64,000 nucleotides of DNA from Candidatus Zhuqueibacterota bacterium (GTDB lineage: Bacteria; Zhuqueibacterota; Zhuqueibacteria; Residuimicrobiales; Krinioviventaceae), in NCBI GenBank assembly GCA_016928775.1, contig JAFGKD010000009.1:1-64000 (forward strand), written 5' to 3'. Shown in pieces: positions 52,579-60,334 of this stretch. The notes under the pieces were generated by a model that worked only from the letters and a program-made list of their open reading frames with translations, ran no database searches and was not told the DNA's origin. Each line of letters begins with the position of its first letter. Positions within the stretch are counted from its first letter, which is position 1. Made by a program: the position numbers and the translations under genes.

Positions 52579-52854
52579 ATGGCTGTTGGATCACATATTC
52601 CTCTTCGCACCTGCATTGCGTGTCGGAGGAAAAAAAGCAAATTTGAGATGATCCGTTTTGTACAAAAAGATGGCAATGTTGTCCTGGATGCTGAACAACG
52701 CTATCGCGGGCGCGGTGCTTATACTTGTGCCGACTATAACTGTCTCAAGTTAGCGATTCAAAAAAAGGCATTTTATCGGTCATTCAAAAGCACAGTGAAA
52801 ATCGATCCAGATCAGCTTGGCCAGGATTTTGATTTATGTCTGAGGAAAAAATAA
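52579..52854 (+). CDS. ylxR: YlxR family RNA-binding protein
   Basis: 91 residues from the ATG at 52579; the open frame starts 16 codons upstream without a good ribosome binding site. IPLRTCIACRRKKSKFEMIRFV, then RGRGAYTCADYNCLKLAIQKKAF, is the YlxR (DUF448) signature with paired cysteines. YlxR binds RNA, modulates RNase P activity and usually sits between nusA and infB. Here it overlaps the ylxQ-like gene by 19 bp, but neither nusA nor infB is adjacent. Confidence 0.9.
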   Translation: MAVGSHIPLRTCIACRRKKSKFEMIRFVQKDGNVVLDAEQRYRGRGAYTCADYNCLKLAIQKKAFYRSFKSTVKIDPDQLGQDFDLCLRKK

Positions 52855-53129
52855 AAGCGCTTTTTGGATTTGCCAACAAAGCCGGCAAGCTGGCACCTGG
52901 TCGATCCGCTGTGACGACCGCTTATTTCAGAAAAAAACTGGCGGCTGTGGTGATAGCAACCGATGCTTCGGAAAAATTAAAAACTCTGGCGAGCGATTTT
53001 GGCGTTCAGGTGTTGCAGTACGCCACCAAAGATGAATTGGGACAAATGCTCGGACGCAACGAAACCGGCATCATCGGCATTCTGGATGAGGGTTTTGCAC
53101 AATCGATTCAACGCGCTATGACTCCTTAA
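52836..53129 (+). CDS. ylxQ: L7Ae-type ribosomal/RNA-binding protein (YlxQ-like)
   Basis: 97 residues with the L7Ae/L30e fold pattern: ALFGFANKAGKLAPGRSAVTTAYFRKKLAAVVIATDAS, then a TKDELGQMLGRNETGIIGILDEGFA ending. YlxQ-type proteins bind kink-turn RNA. The start lies inside ylxR. The last 4 bp overlap the stop of the convergent queT gene. Confidence 0.88.
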   Translation: MSEEKIKALFGFANKAGKLAPGRSAVTTAYFRKKLAAVVIATDASEKLKTLASDFGVQVLQYATKDELGQMLGRNETGIIGILDEGFAQSIQRAMTP

Positions 53130-53596
53130 TGCACGGCAAGGCGCTTTTGAATGATATAGAGCAGAATCAAACCCAGGACAAAACAGCTCACAAACTGCCC
53201 CAGGGCGACGAGTCCGATATTGAGCCAGACCGGCGTGTCGGTGAGGATGTGCAAATAAAATCCCACCCCGAACGCATTGAGCACAACGGGTGGTACAGGT
53301 GCCAGCCAGATCCTTTTGAAACGGCGCAGCCAAAAAGTCAGGAGCGCAGCTAACAAGGTGATGGCGCTGCCGCCAAAAATGTCAATCGGACCATAACCAC
53401 CATATATATTCGCGACCATACATCCAATATAAAGTCCGGGAATGGCTTGCGGGAAAACAAACGGCAGCACAGTCAAAGCTTCGGCAATACGAAATTGCAC
53501 TGGCCCAAAACTGATCGGCGCCAGGACAATCGTGAGTACAGCATACACGGCTGCGATCATGGCCGAAATAGTGATGTATTTTGTGACAGGTTTCAT
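53126..53596 (-). CDS. queT: QueT-family queuosine-precursor transporter
   Basis: 156 residues from the ATG at 53596 (GGAG 12 bp upstream; in-frame ATGs lie slightly earlier). Five to six membrane helices. The motifs YITISAMIAAVYAVLTIVLAPISFGPVQFRIAEALTVLPF and NIYGGYGPIDIFGGSAITLLAALLT match the QueT family, substrate-binding (S) components of ECF transporters that import queuosine precursors such as preQ1. No ECF module is encoded nearby, as is usual for group II systems. The start codon abuts the start codon of the divergent nth gene. Confidence 0.88.
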   Translation of the reverse strand: MKPVTKYITISAMIAAVYAVLTIVLAPISFGPVQFRIAEALTVLPFVFPQAIPGLYIGCMVANIYGGYGPIDIFGGSAITLLAALLTFWLRRFKRIWLAPVPPVVLNAFGVGFYLHILTDTPVWLNIGLVALGQFVSCFVLGLILLYIIQKRLAVH

Positions 53597-54259
53597 ATGA
53601 ATGATCATCTCCATAAAGTAGGTGAAATCACGCATCGTTTGGAGAGTGCTTTTGGCGAACCCAGATGGAAGGGTCGTGGCAATCCGCTCGGCAGCTTGAT
53701 TTTAACAGTTCTGTCACAAAGCACCAACGATAACAATCGTGATGTCGCCTATGCGCGTCTCAAGGAACGTTTTCCCGATTGGCACAGCGTGATGGCCGCG
53801 CCGGCGAACGAGATCGCCGATGTCATTCGTCCCGCCGGGCTTGGCAATCAAAAAGGTCAACGCATCAAAGAGATCTTGCGCTGGATTTACGCTACCTATG
53901 GCACCTTTGATCTCTCGTTCATCTGTGATATGGCACCGCAGGAGGTCATCGAGACATTTATACAACTAAAAGGCGTCGGCATCAAAACCATCAGCGTGGT
54001 GCTCATGTTTACCTGCGGTGTTGATATTTTTCCAGTGGATACGCATGTCCATCGTATCTGTCGGCGACTCGGCCTGGTACCGGAAAAAGCGAATGCTGAA
54101 AAAACGTTTGTTCTCATGCAGCCACTGGTGCCGGACGGGAAATCATATTCGCTGCACATGAACTTTTTGCTCCTCGGTCGCACCGTCTGCAAAGCGCAAA
54201 AACCGCGTTGCCCTGAATGTCCGATCGCGGATTTGTGCCCGTCAGCAGTACTCATATAA
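53597..54259 (+). CDS. nth: endonuclease III-like DNA glycosylase/AP lyase
   Basis: 220 residues from the ATG at 53597. The helix-hairpin-helix motif LKGVGIKTISVVL holds the catalytic Lys130, and the catalytic Asp148 lies in FPVDTHVHRI. The C-terminal iron-sulfur cluster ligands are C198, C205, C208 and C214 (CX6CX2CX5C). The enzyme removes oxidised pyrimidines and nicks abasic sites. Length and motifs are those of a complete Nth protein. Frame extension upstream of 53597 overlaps queT antisense and is not used. Confidence 0.94.
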   Translation: MNDHLHKVGEITHRLESAFGEPRWKGRGNPLGSLILTVLSQSTNDNNRDVAYARLKERFPDWHSVMAAPANEIADVIRPAGLGNQKGQRIKEILRWIYATYGTFDLSFICDMAPQEVIETFIQLKGVGIKTISVVLMFTCGVDIFPVDTHVHRICRRLGLVPEKANAEKTFVLMQPLVPDGKSYSLHMNFLLLGRTVCKAQKPRCPECPIADLCPSAVLI

Positions 54260-54303
54260 TCTGAACCACTTTATGTTTTGAAATCCGAATGATATTGTTA
54301 TCT

Positions 54304-54651
54304 TTATTCACCCAAAATCGACTCGATCAATTCCAGTGGCGGTCGCCACTGGAAGCGGTCCAAATCAACACGATCACGCGCGTCAAACACAATGCCTTCC
54401 TGTTCCAGCAACTGACGCTGCACAGTCGGGCTATGCTCGCCGCAATCAGTGCTGATTCTACCTGCGCTGTTGATGACTCGATGCCAGGGAATGTCTAATA
54501 AATCCGGTGTACTGTGCAGCGCCCAGCCAACGGTGCGCGCGGCGCGCGGATTGCCGAGCAGTACAGCGATTTGACCATAGGTCACGACCTGTCCTTCCGG
54601 AACGTGAGTGACGATGGTCCACACTTTTTCAAATAATCCTTTGGCGCTCAT
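54304..54651 (-). CDS. alkyltransferase-like protein (ATL)
   Basis: 115 residues, the DNA-binding domain of O6-alkylguanine-DNA alkyltransferases: VPEGQVVTYGQIAVLLGNPRAARTVGWALHS, then PWHRVINSAGRIS. The reactive Cys of the PCHRV motif is replaced by Trp56, the mark of ATL proteins, which bind O6-alkylguanine but do not dealkylate it and instead recruit nucleotide excision repair. Located next to nth, on the opposite strand, so possibly a small DNA repair group. Confidence 0.92.
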   Translation of the reverse strand: MSAKGLFEKVWTIVTHVPEGQVVTYGQIAVLLGNPRAARTVGWALHSTPDLLDIPWHRVINSAGRISTDCGEHSPTVQRQLLEQEGIVFDARDRVDLDRFQWRPPLELIESILGE

Positions 54652-54727
54652 TATTAGCCGAATGTACGAATTCGATCTCCTTTTTGCAACGAGAGGTTTT
54701 TCGTCGACGGCTTTTTAGGACATCATT

Positions 54728-57499
54728 ATGAAATGCTTATATTTATGTTGGATATTTTTCCTGGCAAACCTGACATCGGCGCAGATTCTGGAATGGAGCC
54801 CGCTTTTTCCAACGGTGGATGACACGATCACCATAACCTACGATGCAACCCTAGGCAGCGCCGGTCTGGTTGGTGCCTCGGACGTCTATGCACACACCGG
54901 CGTGCTCACGGAAGACAGTACCAATCCATCGGATTGGAAATATGTCATCGCCGGCTGGACACAGAACATCCCCAAAGCCAAAATGATCCCGTTAGGGAAC
55001 AACAAGTGGCAACTCCGCTATCATATTCAAAGTTACTACAATTTTCCCAACACAACCAAAGTGACCCATCTGGCATTTGTTTTCCGAAACAGCGACGGCA
55101 GTCGCACCGGCAAAACAGCTGATGGCGGCGATATCTTTCTGCCTGTTTGCCAAAAGGGGCTCAATCTCGCCCGGCTGTCGCCACTATCCTATCATAATAT
55201 TCTCACTGCTGGCGACAGTTTGAAAATAGTCTGCATCGCCGCCAATGCCAAAAAGCTCGAGTTATTTTTGGACGGTGACTTGTTGAAAAGCAGCATATCG
55301 GACACGCTGATCCACGTGCTTGTCCCCTCGACGTTTGATAAACATCGTCTTCGCATCGAGGCATCGGATGCATCGGGAGCAACCAAAGTGGATAGTTTTT
55401 ATTATGTGCTACGACCTGATGCGCCCATAGCGCCGCTGCCGGCGAACGTTCGAGACGGTATCAACTATACCGCCGGGGAAAACATCACCCTGGTGCTGCA
55501 TGCTCCGCTCAAAAAATTTGTCTATCTTTTTGGCGATTGGAATGATTGGGAAGCGGATCCCCTCTATTATCTCAAAAAAACACCGGATGAAGAACGGTAC
55601 TGGATCACCCTGGCGGATCAGCCGCCGGATGTTACTTTCCGCTACCAATACTGGGTTGATGGTCAGCTCAAAATCGCCGATCCCTACGCGGAACTTGTCC
55701 TTGATCCACAACATGATCCATTCATTCGGTCATCGACTTTTCCAAATCTACCGCCCTATCCGCAGGACAAAACAACCGAGATCGTCTCGGTGCTACAAAC
55801 GTCACCATCGCATTACAAGTGGCAAGCGATAAATTATTGCCGACCGGCAAAAGAGAATCTCATCATCTATGAACTGCTCTTGCGTGATTTTCTCCGCGAG
55901 CATGATTACAAAACGTTAATCGACACGTTGGGCTATTTCGAAAAACTCGGCGTCAATGCCATTGAGCTTTTGCCGATGTCCGAGTTCGAAGGCAATTCAA
56001 GCTGGGGCTATAATCCTTCTTTTTATTTTGCACCGGATAAATACTATGGGCCAAAGAAAGATGTGCAGCGATTTATCGATGCAGCGCACCAGCGCGGTAT
56101 CGCCGTGATTCAGGATATTGTCTTGAATCACACCTATGGGCAATCACCGATGGTTCGCCTCTATCTCGATGATTTATCTGCAAGTCCGTGGTATAACGTC
56201 AGATCGCCCAATCCCGTCTTTTCCTGGGGTTATGATTTTAACCATGAAAGCCGCGATACCCAGCAGTTCATTGATCGTGTGACCGAGTTCTGGCTCACCG
56301 AATATCGAATCGACGGCTTTCGCTTTGATTTCACCAAAGGATTCACCAACACACCCGGTGATGGCAGCGCCCGCGACAACGACCGCATCAGCATTTTGAA
56401 ACGAATGGCTGATGCTATTTGGGCCATCGATCCCACTGTCTATATTATACTCGAGCATTTTACCGATAATATCGAAGAACAGGAATTAGCCGAGTACGGC
56501 ATGCTCATCTGGGGCAACTTGAACGATAAGTACAATGAAGCGACTATGGGCTATCACGACAATAGCAAATCCGATTTCTCCCGGGGCACCTATAAAAGAC
56601 GCGGCTGGGATGTTCCGCACCTCGTCACCTATATGGAGAGTCATGATGAAGAACGCTTGATGGTCAAAAATATAAAGTATGGCAACAGTAGCGGTACATA
56701 TAACATCAAGGATGAAAAAACAGCCCTCGAACGCATTGAACTCGCGGCTACTTTCTTTTTCACCATTCCGGGGCCAAAAATGTTCTGGCAATTTGGTGAA
56801 CTGGGATACGATTACTCTATCGAGTATAACGGACGCGTGGGAGAAAAGCCCCCTCGCTGGGACTATGCACGGCAGACAAAACGCCAAAAATTGCGCGATG
56901 TATTTAGCACGCTCATCCGGTTGAAACAACACTACCCAACATTTTCCAGCTCTGATTTCACCTTCTCCTTCGGCCCGGCGGTGAAATGGCTGAAAATCAA
57001 TCATGACTCGATGAATGCAGTGATAATCGGAAATTTTGATGTGGTTGAGCGATCGGTCAGAATTACGTTTCAGCGAACGGGCACCTGGCATGATTTTTTC
57101 AAACGCGACTCTTTAATCATCGACAGCACGCGCCAGAATATCTTGCTGTTGCCAGGAGAGTATCATATTTACACCGACAAAAAAACTGATGATTCGCTTA
57201 TCTCACATATCGAAAAGCCCATTACCCCAATGCCGGCAACTTTTTTACTTTATCAAAATTACCCGAATCCTTTTAATCCACACACAACCATAAAATATGC
57301 CATCCCGCAGGATAAAATCGTTTATTTGAAAATATACAATATTTTAGGCGAAGAAATTACGACGCTCGTCCATACATTCCAGACGGCTGGCGAGTATGCG
57401 GTCACATTTAACGCTGAGCAGTATAGCAGCGGCATCTATTTTTATCAGCTCAGGACTGACCTTGGGACATTCACCAAACGGATGCTGCTGATGAAATAA
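54728..57499 (+). CDS. secreted GH13 (alpha-amylase family) enzyme with type A sorting domain
   Basis: 923 residues, signal peptide about 1-18. The first 250 residues form beta-rich domains of starch-binding type, followed by a CBM48-like part (VYLFGDWNDWEADPLYYLKKTPDEERYWITL). The GH13 barrel has region I DIVLNHTYGQ, the nucleophile Asp534 in GFRFDFTKGF, the acid/base Glu576 in IILEHFTD and the His639-Asp640 pair in ESHDEERL. A C-terminal sorting domain follows (LYQNYPNPFNPHTTIKYAI ... SSGIYFYQLR...KRMLLMK). It should cleave alpha-1,4 or alpha-1,6 glucans outside the cell. The transposon-like element begins immediately after its stop codon. Confidence 0.92.
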   Translation: MKCLYLCWIFFLANLTSAQILEWSPLFPTVDDTITITYDATLGSAGLVGASDVYAHTGVLTEDSTNPSDWKYVIAGWTQNIPKAKMIPLGNNKWQLRYHIQSYYNFPNTTKVTHLAFVFRNSDGSRTGKTADGGDIFLPVCQKGLNLARLSPLSYHNILTAGDSLKIVCIAANAKKLELFLDGDLLKSSISDTLIHVLVPSTFDKHRLRIEASDASGATKVDSFYYVLRPDAPIAPLPANVRDGINYTAGENITLVLHAPLKKFVYLFGDWNDWEADPLYYLKKTPDEERYWITLADQPPDVTFRYQYWVDGQLKIADPYAELVLDPQHDPFIRSSTFPNLPPYPQDKTTEIVSVLQTSPSHYKWQAINYCRPAKENLIIYELLLRDFLREHDYKTLIDTLGYFEKLGVNAIELLPMSEFEGNSSWGYNPSFYFAPDKYYGPKKDVQRFIDAAHQRGIAVIQDIVLNHTYGQSPMVRLYLDDLSASPWYNVRSPNPVFSWGYDFNHESRDTQQFIDRVTEFWLTEYRIDGFRFDFTKGFTNTPGDGSARDNDRISILKRMADAIWAIDPTVYIILEHFTDNIEEQELAEYGMLIWGNLNDKYNEATMGYHDNSKSDFSRGTYKRRGWDVPHLVTYMESHDEERLMVKNIKYGNSSGTYNIKDEKTALERIELAATFFFTIPGPKMFWQFGELGYDYSIEYNGRVGEKPPRWDYARQTKRQKLRDVFSTLIRLKQHYPTFSSSDFTFSFGPAVKWLKINHDSMNAVIIGNFDVVERSVRITFQRTGTWHDFFKRDSLIIDSTRQNILLLPGEYHIYTDKKTDDSLISHIEKPITPMPATFLLYQNYPNPFNPHTTIKYAIPQDKIVYLKIYNILGEEITTLVHTFQTAGEYAVTFNAEQYSSGIYFYQLRTDLGTFTKRMLLMK

Positions 57500-57519
57500 G
57501 GAAAATTTTCCGGTAGGTT
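57499..57519 (+). repeat. left terminal inverted repeat of DUF1670 element
   Basis: AGGAAAATTTTCCGGTAGGTT, 19 of 21 identical to the reverse complement of 59362-59382. The two differing bases are an AT/TA swap that keeps the GGAAA..TTTCC palindrome in each end. The first base coincides with the last A of the amylase stop codon. Confidence 0.8.
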
Positions 57520-57593
57520 TTGATAAAAGGTTGGTTATTTCATACTAAATATTTATGAAGTAACCGGAAGGAATCACATCAAAACTTACCGGA
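57509..57593 (+). promoter_or_regulatory. left-end hairpin masking ribosome binding site
   Basis: TCCGGTAGGTTTTGAT (57509-57524) pairs with ATCAAAACTTACCGGA (57578-57593) at 15 of 16 positions. The right arm ends within the ribosome binding site GGAGG (57591-57595) of the first DUF1670 gene. A possible promoter (TTGATA at 57520, 17 bp, TACTAA at 57543) lies between the arms, so transcripts starting there would lack the left arm. Confidence 0.6.
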
Positions 57594-57599
57594 GGATGA

Positions 57600-58424
57600 A
57601 TGTATAGTACGCGGAGCAGTTTATACGATAGGATATTAGAGAAGACGCCGGAACAGATATTTATCAATTCATTACGAAAAGAGTTTGAGCTGTCGCCGGC
57701 GGAGAGTCAAGGTGTTCTGGAATTGGCCAAGCAATGTTTGTTTGGCCAATCTCCACAAACAGTTGGAAAGATAAAATATATTTGTGCATCGCAGCATGCC
57801 AGGCACGGCAAGCCGTTGAGCGAGCAAGAGATGATAGAAGTTGAATTGACTCTTGACGGCGGCGTCGACGATTTGAATGTGCTGCGGGCGTCTGGTCCGA
57901 AAGCGCTTCGGCAATTAAAAGTAATGCGGTTGACGGAGGAGGCCTGGGACCAGAGTGGTTCTTTGACACAAGAAGATATAGCGCGCCTGTTGCAGGTGAG
58001 CAGCCGCACGATTCGCCAGGACATTCGAGAGTTGCAGGCAGATGGAAATTTTGTTCATACTCGCGGCACTGATCATGACATTGGCCGAAGCCTGTCGCAC
58101 AAGAGCCGGATCATCGAATTGTATTTGAACGGCGACACCTATGATTCGATTATTCGTAAAAGTCGTCACAGTGCTTTTTCGATCAAGCGTTATGTGATGA
58201 GTTTCGGTCGGCTGTTGCTGCTGTTGAATCACGGCATGAATGACGTCAAGGAGATGAGTCGTTTGCTGGGTCAGAGCGAGCGATTGACAAATGAGTATCT
58301 TGAGATATTCGAAGCCCACAAAACAGGCGACAAGTGGCCGAAGGTTTATGTTGAGCTTTTAGATCAGCTGAAAACGCTGTACCCCTCGAAAAAAAAGTCA
58401 AAGGGGGACGGCGATGAAAGCTAA
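57600..58424 (+). CDS. DUF1670 protein, first of a pair
   Basis: 274 residues. Central part with RQLKVMRLTEEAWDQSGSLTQEDIARLLQVSSRTIRQDIREL, a helix-turn-helix, then GTDHDIGRSLSHKSRIIELYLNGDTYDSIIRKSRHSAFSIKRYVMSF and a further helix-turn-helix (VKEMSRLLGQSERLTNEYLEIF). That order is the DUF1670 profile (PF07900). The N-terminus (FINSLRKEFELSPAESQGVLELAKQCLF) differs from its neighbour. GGAGG lies 4 bp upstream. The second DUF1670 gene overlaps its end by 11 bp. No biochemical role is established for the family; placement between inverted repeats suggests a part in transposition or its control. Confidence 0.85.
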   Translation: MYSTRSSLYDRILEKTPEQIFINSLRKEFELSPAESQGVLELAKQCLFGQSPQTVGKIKYICASQHARHGKPLSEQEMIEVELTLDGGVDDLNVLRASGPKALRQLKVMRLTEEAWDQSGSLTQEDIARLLQVSSRTIRQDIRELQADGNFVHTRGTDHDIGRSLSHKSRIIELYLNGDTYDSIIRKSRHSAFSIKRYVMSFGRLLLLLNHGMNDVKEMSRLLGQSERLTNEYLEIFEAHKTGDKWPKVYVELLDQLKTLYPSKKKSKGDGDES

Positions 58425-59232
58425 GCCTCTAAATCGATATGAATCAATTCCCAAGCGCAGTTTTCGAAACTCGATAATTCGGCTGTTGGAAGAGAACTAC
58501 AAGCTGTTGGGCAGCCATAAAGTGATTCAGATGATCGCCGATGACATTGTGGCGTTGCACAAGGAATTTTACCCCAAGTTGGAGCAGGAAAGCTTTGGAC
58601 ATATTGTCTGGCGAACGACGAAAGCGACGCATCGCAAACCGAGCTACGGCACCAAAGCCGAGGACTATGAGGTTCAGACCGTGATTCTGCCGCTGGTGAC
58701 CGACGATGATATTGACAACCGCATCAAAAGTCATTACTCGCATCCGAAAGAAGACGGCTGTGTGAACTATGAGAAACAGCAGGAGCGAGACATCAAGGTG
58801 ATGGCGCGGTTGTGTAAAAGTGCGGCAGAACAAGGCGGCTGGTTGACCGGCGCCGAGTTGAGTGTTTTGTTGAATCGGTCGCTTGGCACGATTGGCCGGT
58901 ACATGCAAGTCTATCACGAAAAGCATGGCGACATATTGCCGACCAAAGGCATGATGTTGGATCAGGGCAGCAAGCCGACGCACAAGGCCGCGATCATCGA
59001 TCTGTATGAACAAGGTTATCCGGAGCCTGACATTGCTCGGTTGACCAATCATACAATCGAGTCGACGAGCCGCTATATCAAAAGTTATAAGAATATCAAG
59101 TTATTGTTGGAAAAGAATTTTAATATGATGGAGATTGTCCGAGTCACCGGCTTGGGTCGAAGCACGATTCTTCAGTATCGAGATCTGGTGTTTCGGTATC
59201 ATCCATCATTGAACCAGGAGAACAGGACTTGA
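58414..59232 (+). CDS. DUF1670 protein, second of a pair
   Basis: 272 residues, translationally coupled to the preceding gene (RBS GGGGGACGG inside its end). The N-terminal 120 residues (RNSIIRLLEENYKLLGSHKVIQMIADDIVALHKEFYP... to VILPLVTDDDI) resemble a more complete DUF1670 N-terminus. The core is RLCKSAAEQGGWLTGAELSVLLNRSLGTIGRYMQVY, MMLDQGSKPTHKAAIIDLYEQGYPEPDIARLTNHTIESTSRYIKSY and a final helix-turn-helix MMEIVRVTGLGRSTILQYRDL. It is a paralog of the first protein with the same three-part plan. Acidic residues conserved between them have not been recognised as a DDE triad. Confidence 0.87.
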   Translation: MKAKPLNRYESIPKRSFRNSIIRLLEENYKLLGSHKVIQMIADDIVALHKEFYPKLEQESFGHIVWRTTKATHRKPSYGTKAEDYEVQTVILPLVTDDDIDNRIKSHYSHPKEDGCVNYEKQQERDIKVMARLCKSAAEQGGWLTGAELSVLLNRSLGTIGRYMQVYHEKHGDILPTKGMMLDQGSKPTHKAAIIDLYEQGYPEPDIARLTNHTIESTSRYIKSYKNIKLLLEKNFNMMEIVRVTGLGRSTILQYRDLVFRYHPSLNQENRT

Positions 59233-59274
59233 TGAAGAGGTAGGGAATTCATAGATTGGGTTGTCGCGCTGCGG

Positions 59275-59329
59275 CAGCCCAGAGCTAACTCCAGTCGCCC
59301 TACGGGCTCCTTCCGTTAGCTCTGGGCTG
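59275..59329. repeat. 15-bp stem hairpin inside the element
   Basis: CAGCCCAGAGCTAAC (59275-59289) pairs perfectly with GTTAGCTCTGGGCTG (59315-59329). The loop holds a smaller GCCC-TAC-GGGC hairpin. It may be an independent REP-like palindrome or the transcript end for the DUF1670 pair; no T-run follows. Confidence 0.75.
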
Positions 59330-59361
59330 ATCCCCCGACAGACCGATCAATTCAAGAGAAT

Positions 59362-59382
59362 AACCTACCGGAAATATTTCCT
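59362..59382 (-). repeat. right terminal inverted repeat of DUF1670 element
   Basis: Reverse complement reads AGGAAATATTTCCGGTAGGTT, matching the left end at 57499-57519 except for two bases. After it the sequence TAAACGTAA resumes non-element DNA, and TAA also precedes the left GG. Confidence 0.8.
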
Positions 59383-59502
59383 AAACGTAAATAAGGCCAT
59401 ATGACCTCAACGAAAATAATGGAGGCTCACATTTTAAATCCTGCCCCAAGCTTGCGAAAATCGCACGCTCATCGTATCTTACAGAGAGATTAAAATCTAA
59501 AA

Positions 59503-60300
59503 ATGCAAGAGTTTGAAATGGACGATCTCAAAACAAGCATTGTCAGATCCCTGGATGGCCAAAATGAAGCGCTCTTTCCCCATCTTGCCTATCTATTGCA
59601 GGATTTGTGGGAGATCGGCGCGTCGCCAGGTCATTTCATTCAACTCATTTGTAAAAATGATCTCGAAAACAAAATTGCCAAGGCTGTCGATCTTGGATGT
59701 GGCAAGGGAGCAGTAGCCATTCAGTTGGCAAAAAATTTTGGCTGGCAGGTCGACGGATTTGATGCAATGCCCGCTTTCATTCAAGAGGCCAGGCAATGGT
59801 CAAAAAAACACGGGACCGAAAACGTATGCTCCTTCAACGTGTGCGATATTCGAGAGCTGGTCAAAACAGCAGGGCGTTACGATCTGGTCATTCTTGGCTC
59901 CATTGGTTCGGTGTTCGGCTCCATAGAAGAGACGCTCCGCGCTATCAGACCTTGCTTGTTTCAAACCGGTTATGTGTTATTGGATGATGGATATCAGAAA
60001 AGTGAAACAATCCATTCACTGCACCAGATTCCGACTCGGGAAAACGCAATACAGCATATCCGGAAGGCCGGATTCGTCATTATTGATGAGATCACTTATT
60101 CTCCCGATTTTATCAGTGCATCGAATCAGGAGATTTATAGCGCGATTCAGCATCGGGTGCTCGAACTTGAAAAAAAATATCCCGAAACAAAGCAACTTTT
60201 CCAGAACTATCTCGCCATACAGAGGCAGGAAAACAGCGCGCTGGAAAACGATATCACCTGTGTGACGTGGCTACTAAAATACTCAGTTGACCACGACTGA
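59503..60300 (+). CDS. class I SAM-dependent methyltransferase
   Basis: 265 residues. Motif I is AVDLGCGKGAVAIQLAKNFG (about 64-83), the acidic motif II VDGFDAMPAF, then FNVCDIRELV and YDLVILGSIGSVFG. It thus has the Rossmann fold of class I methyltransferases, closest in form to small-molecule/ubiquinone-type enzymes. The C-terminal third is helical and not informative. The substrate is unknown. It ends 34 bp before a GH78 gene. GAGAG at about 12 bp upstream of the start is the only ribosome binding candidate. Confidence 0.85.
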   Translation: MQEFEMDDLKTSIVRSLDGQNEALFPHLAYLLQDLWEIGASPGHFIQLICKNDLENKIAKAVDLGCGKGAVAIQLAKNFGWQVDGFDAMPAFIQEARQWSKKHGTENVCSFNVCDIRELVKTAGRYDLVILGSIGSVFGSIEETLRAIRPCLFQTGYVLLDDGYQKSETIHSLHQIPTRENAIQHIRKAGFVIIDEITYSPDFISASNQEIYSAIQHRVLELEKKYPETKQLFQNYLAIQRQENSALENDITCVTWLLKYSVDHD

Positions 60301-60334
60301 GAAAAGCGGGAGCAAACAAAGCCGGAGATTTGTT

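Larger units (their letters stand above)
57500..59381. mobile_element. DUF1670 two-gene transposon-like element
   Basis: 1.88-kb unit bounded by near-perfect terminal inverted repeats (57499-57519 and 59362-59382), with TAA next to GG at the left and TAA after CC at the right, a possible 3-bp target duplication. Between the ends lie only two overlapping DUF1670 genes (57600 and 58414) and a large hairpin (59275-59329). It sits exactly after the stop codon of the GH13 gene. Such a layout is that of an insertion sequence, although no known transposase signature (DDE, HUH, serine or tyrosine recombinase) could be identified in either gene. Confidence 0.7.

Noticed and set aside
56486..57091. 201-codon open frame antisense to the GH13 gene
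   Set aside because: It follows from the codon use of the real gene on the other strand; no motif or ribosome binding site.
58444..59052. 202-codon open frame antisense to the second DUF1670 gene
   Set aside because: Considered as a possible third element gene, but it has no start signal and its sequence only mirrors the sense gene.
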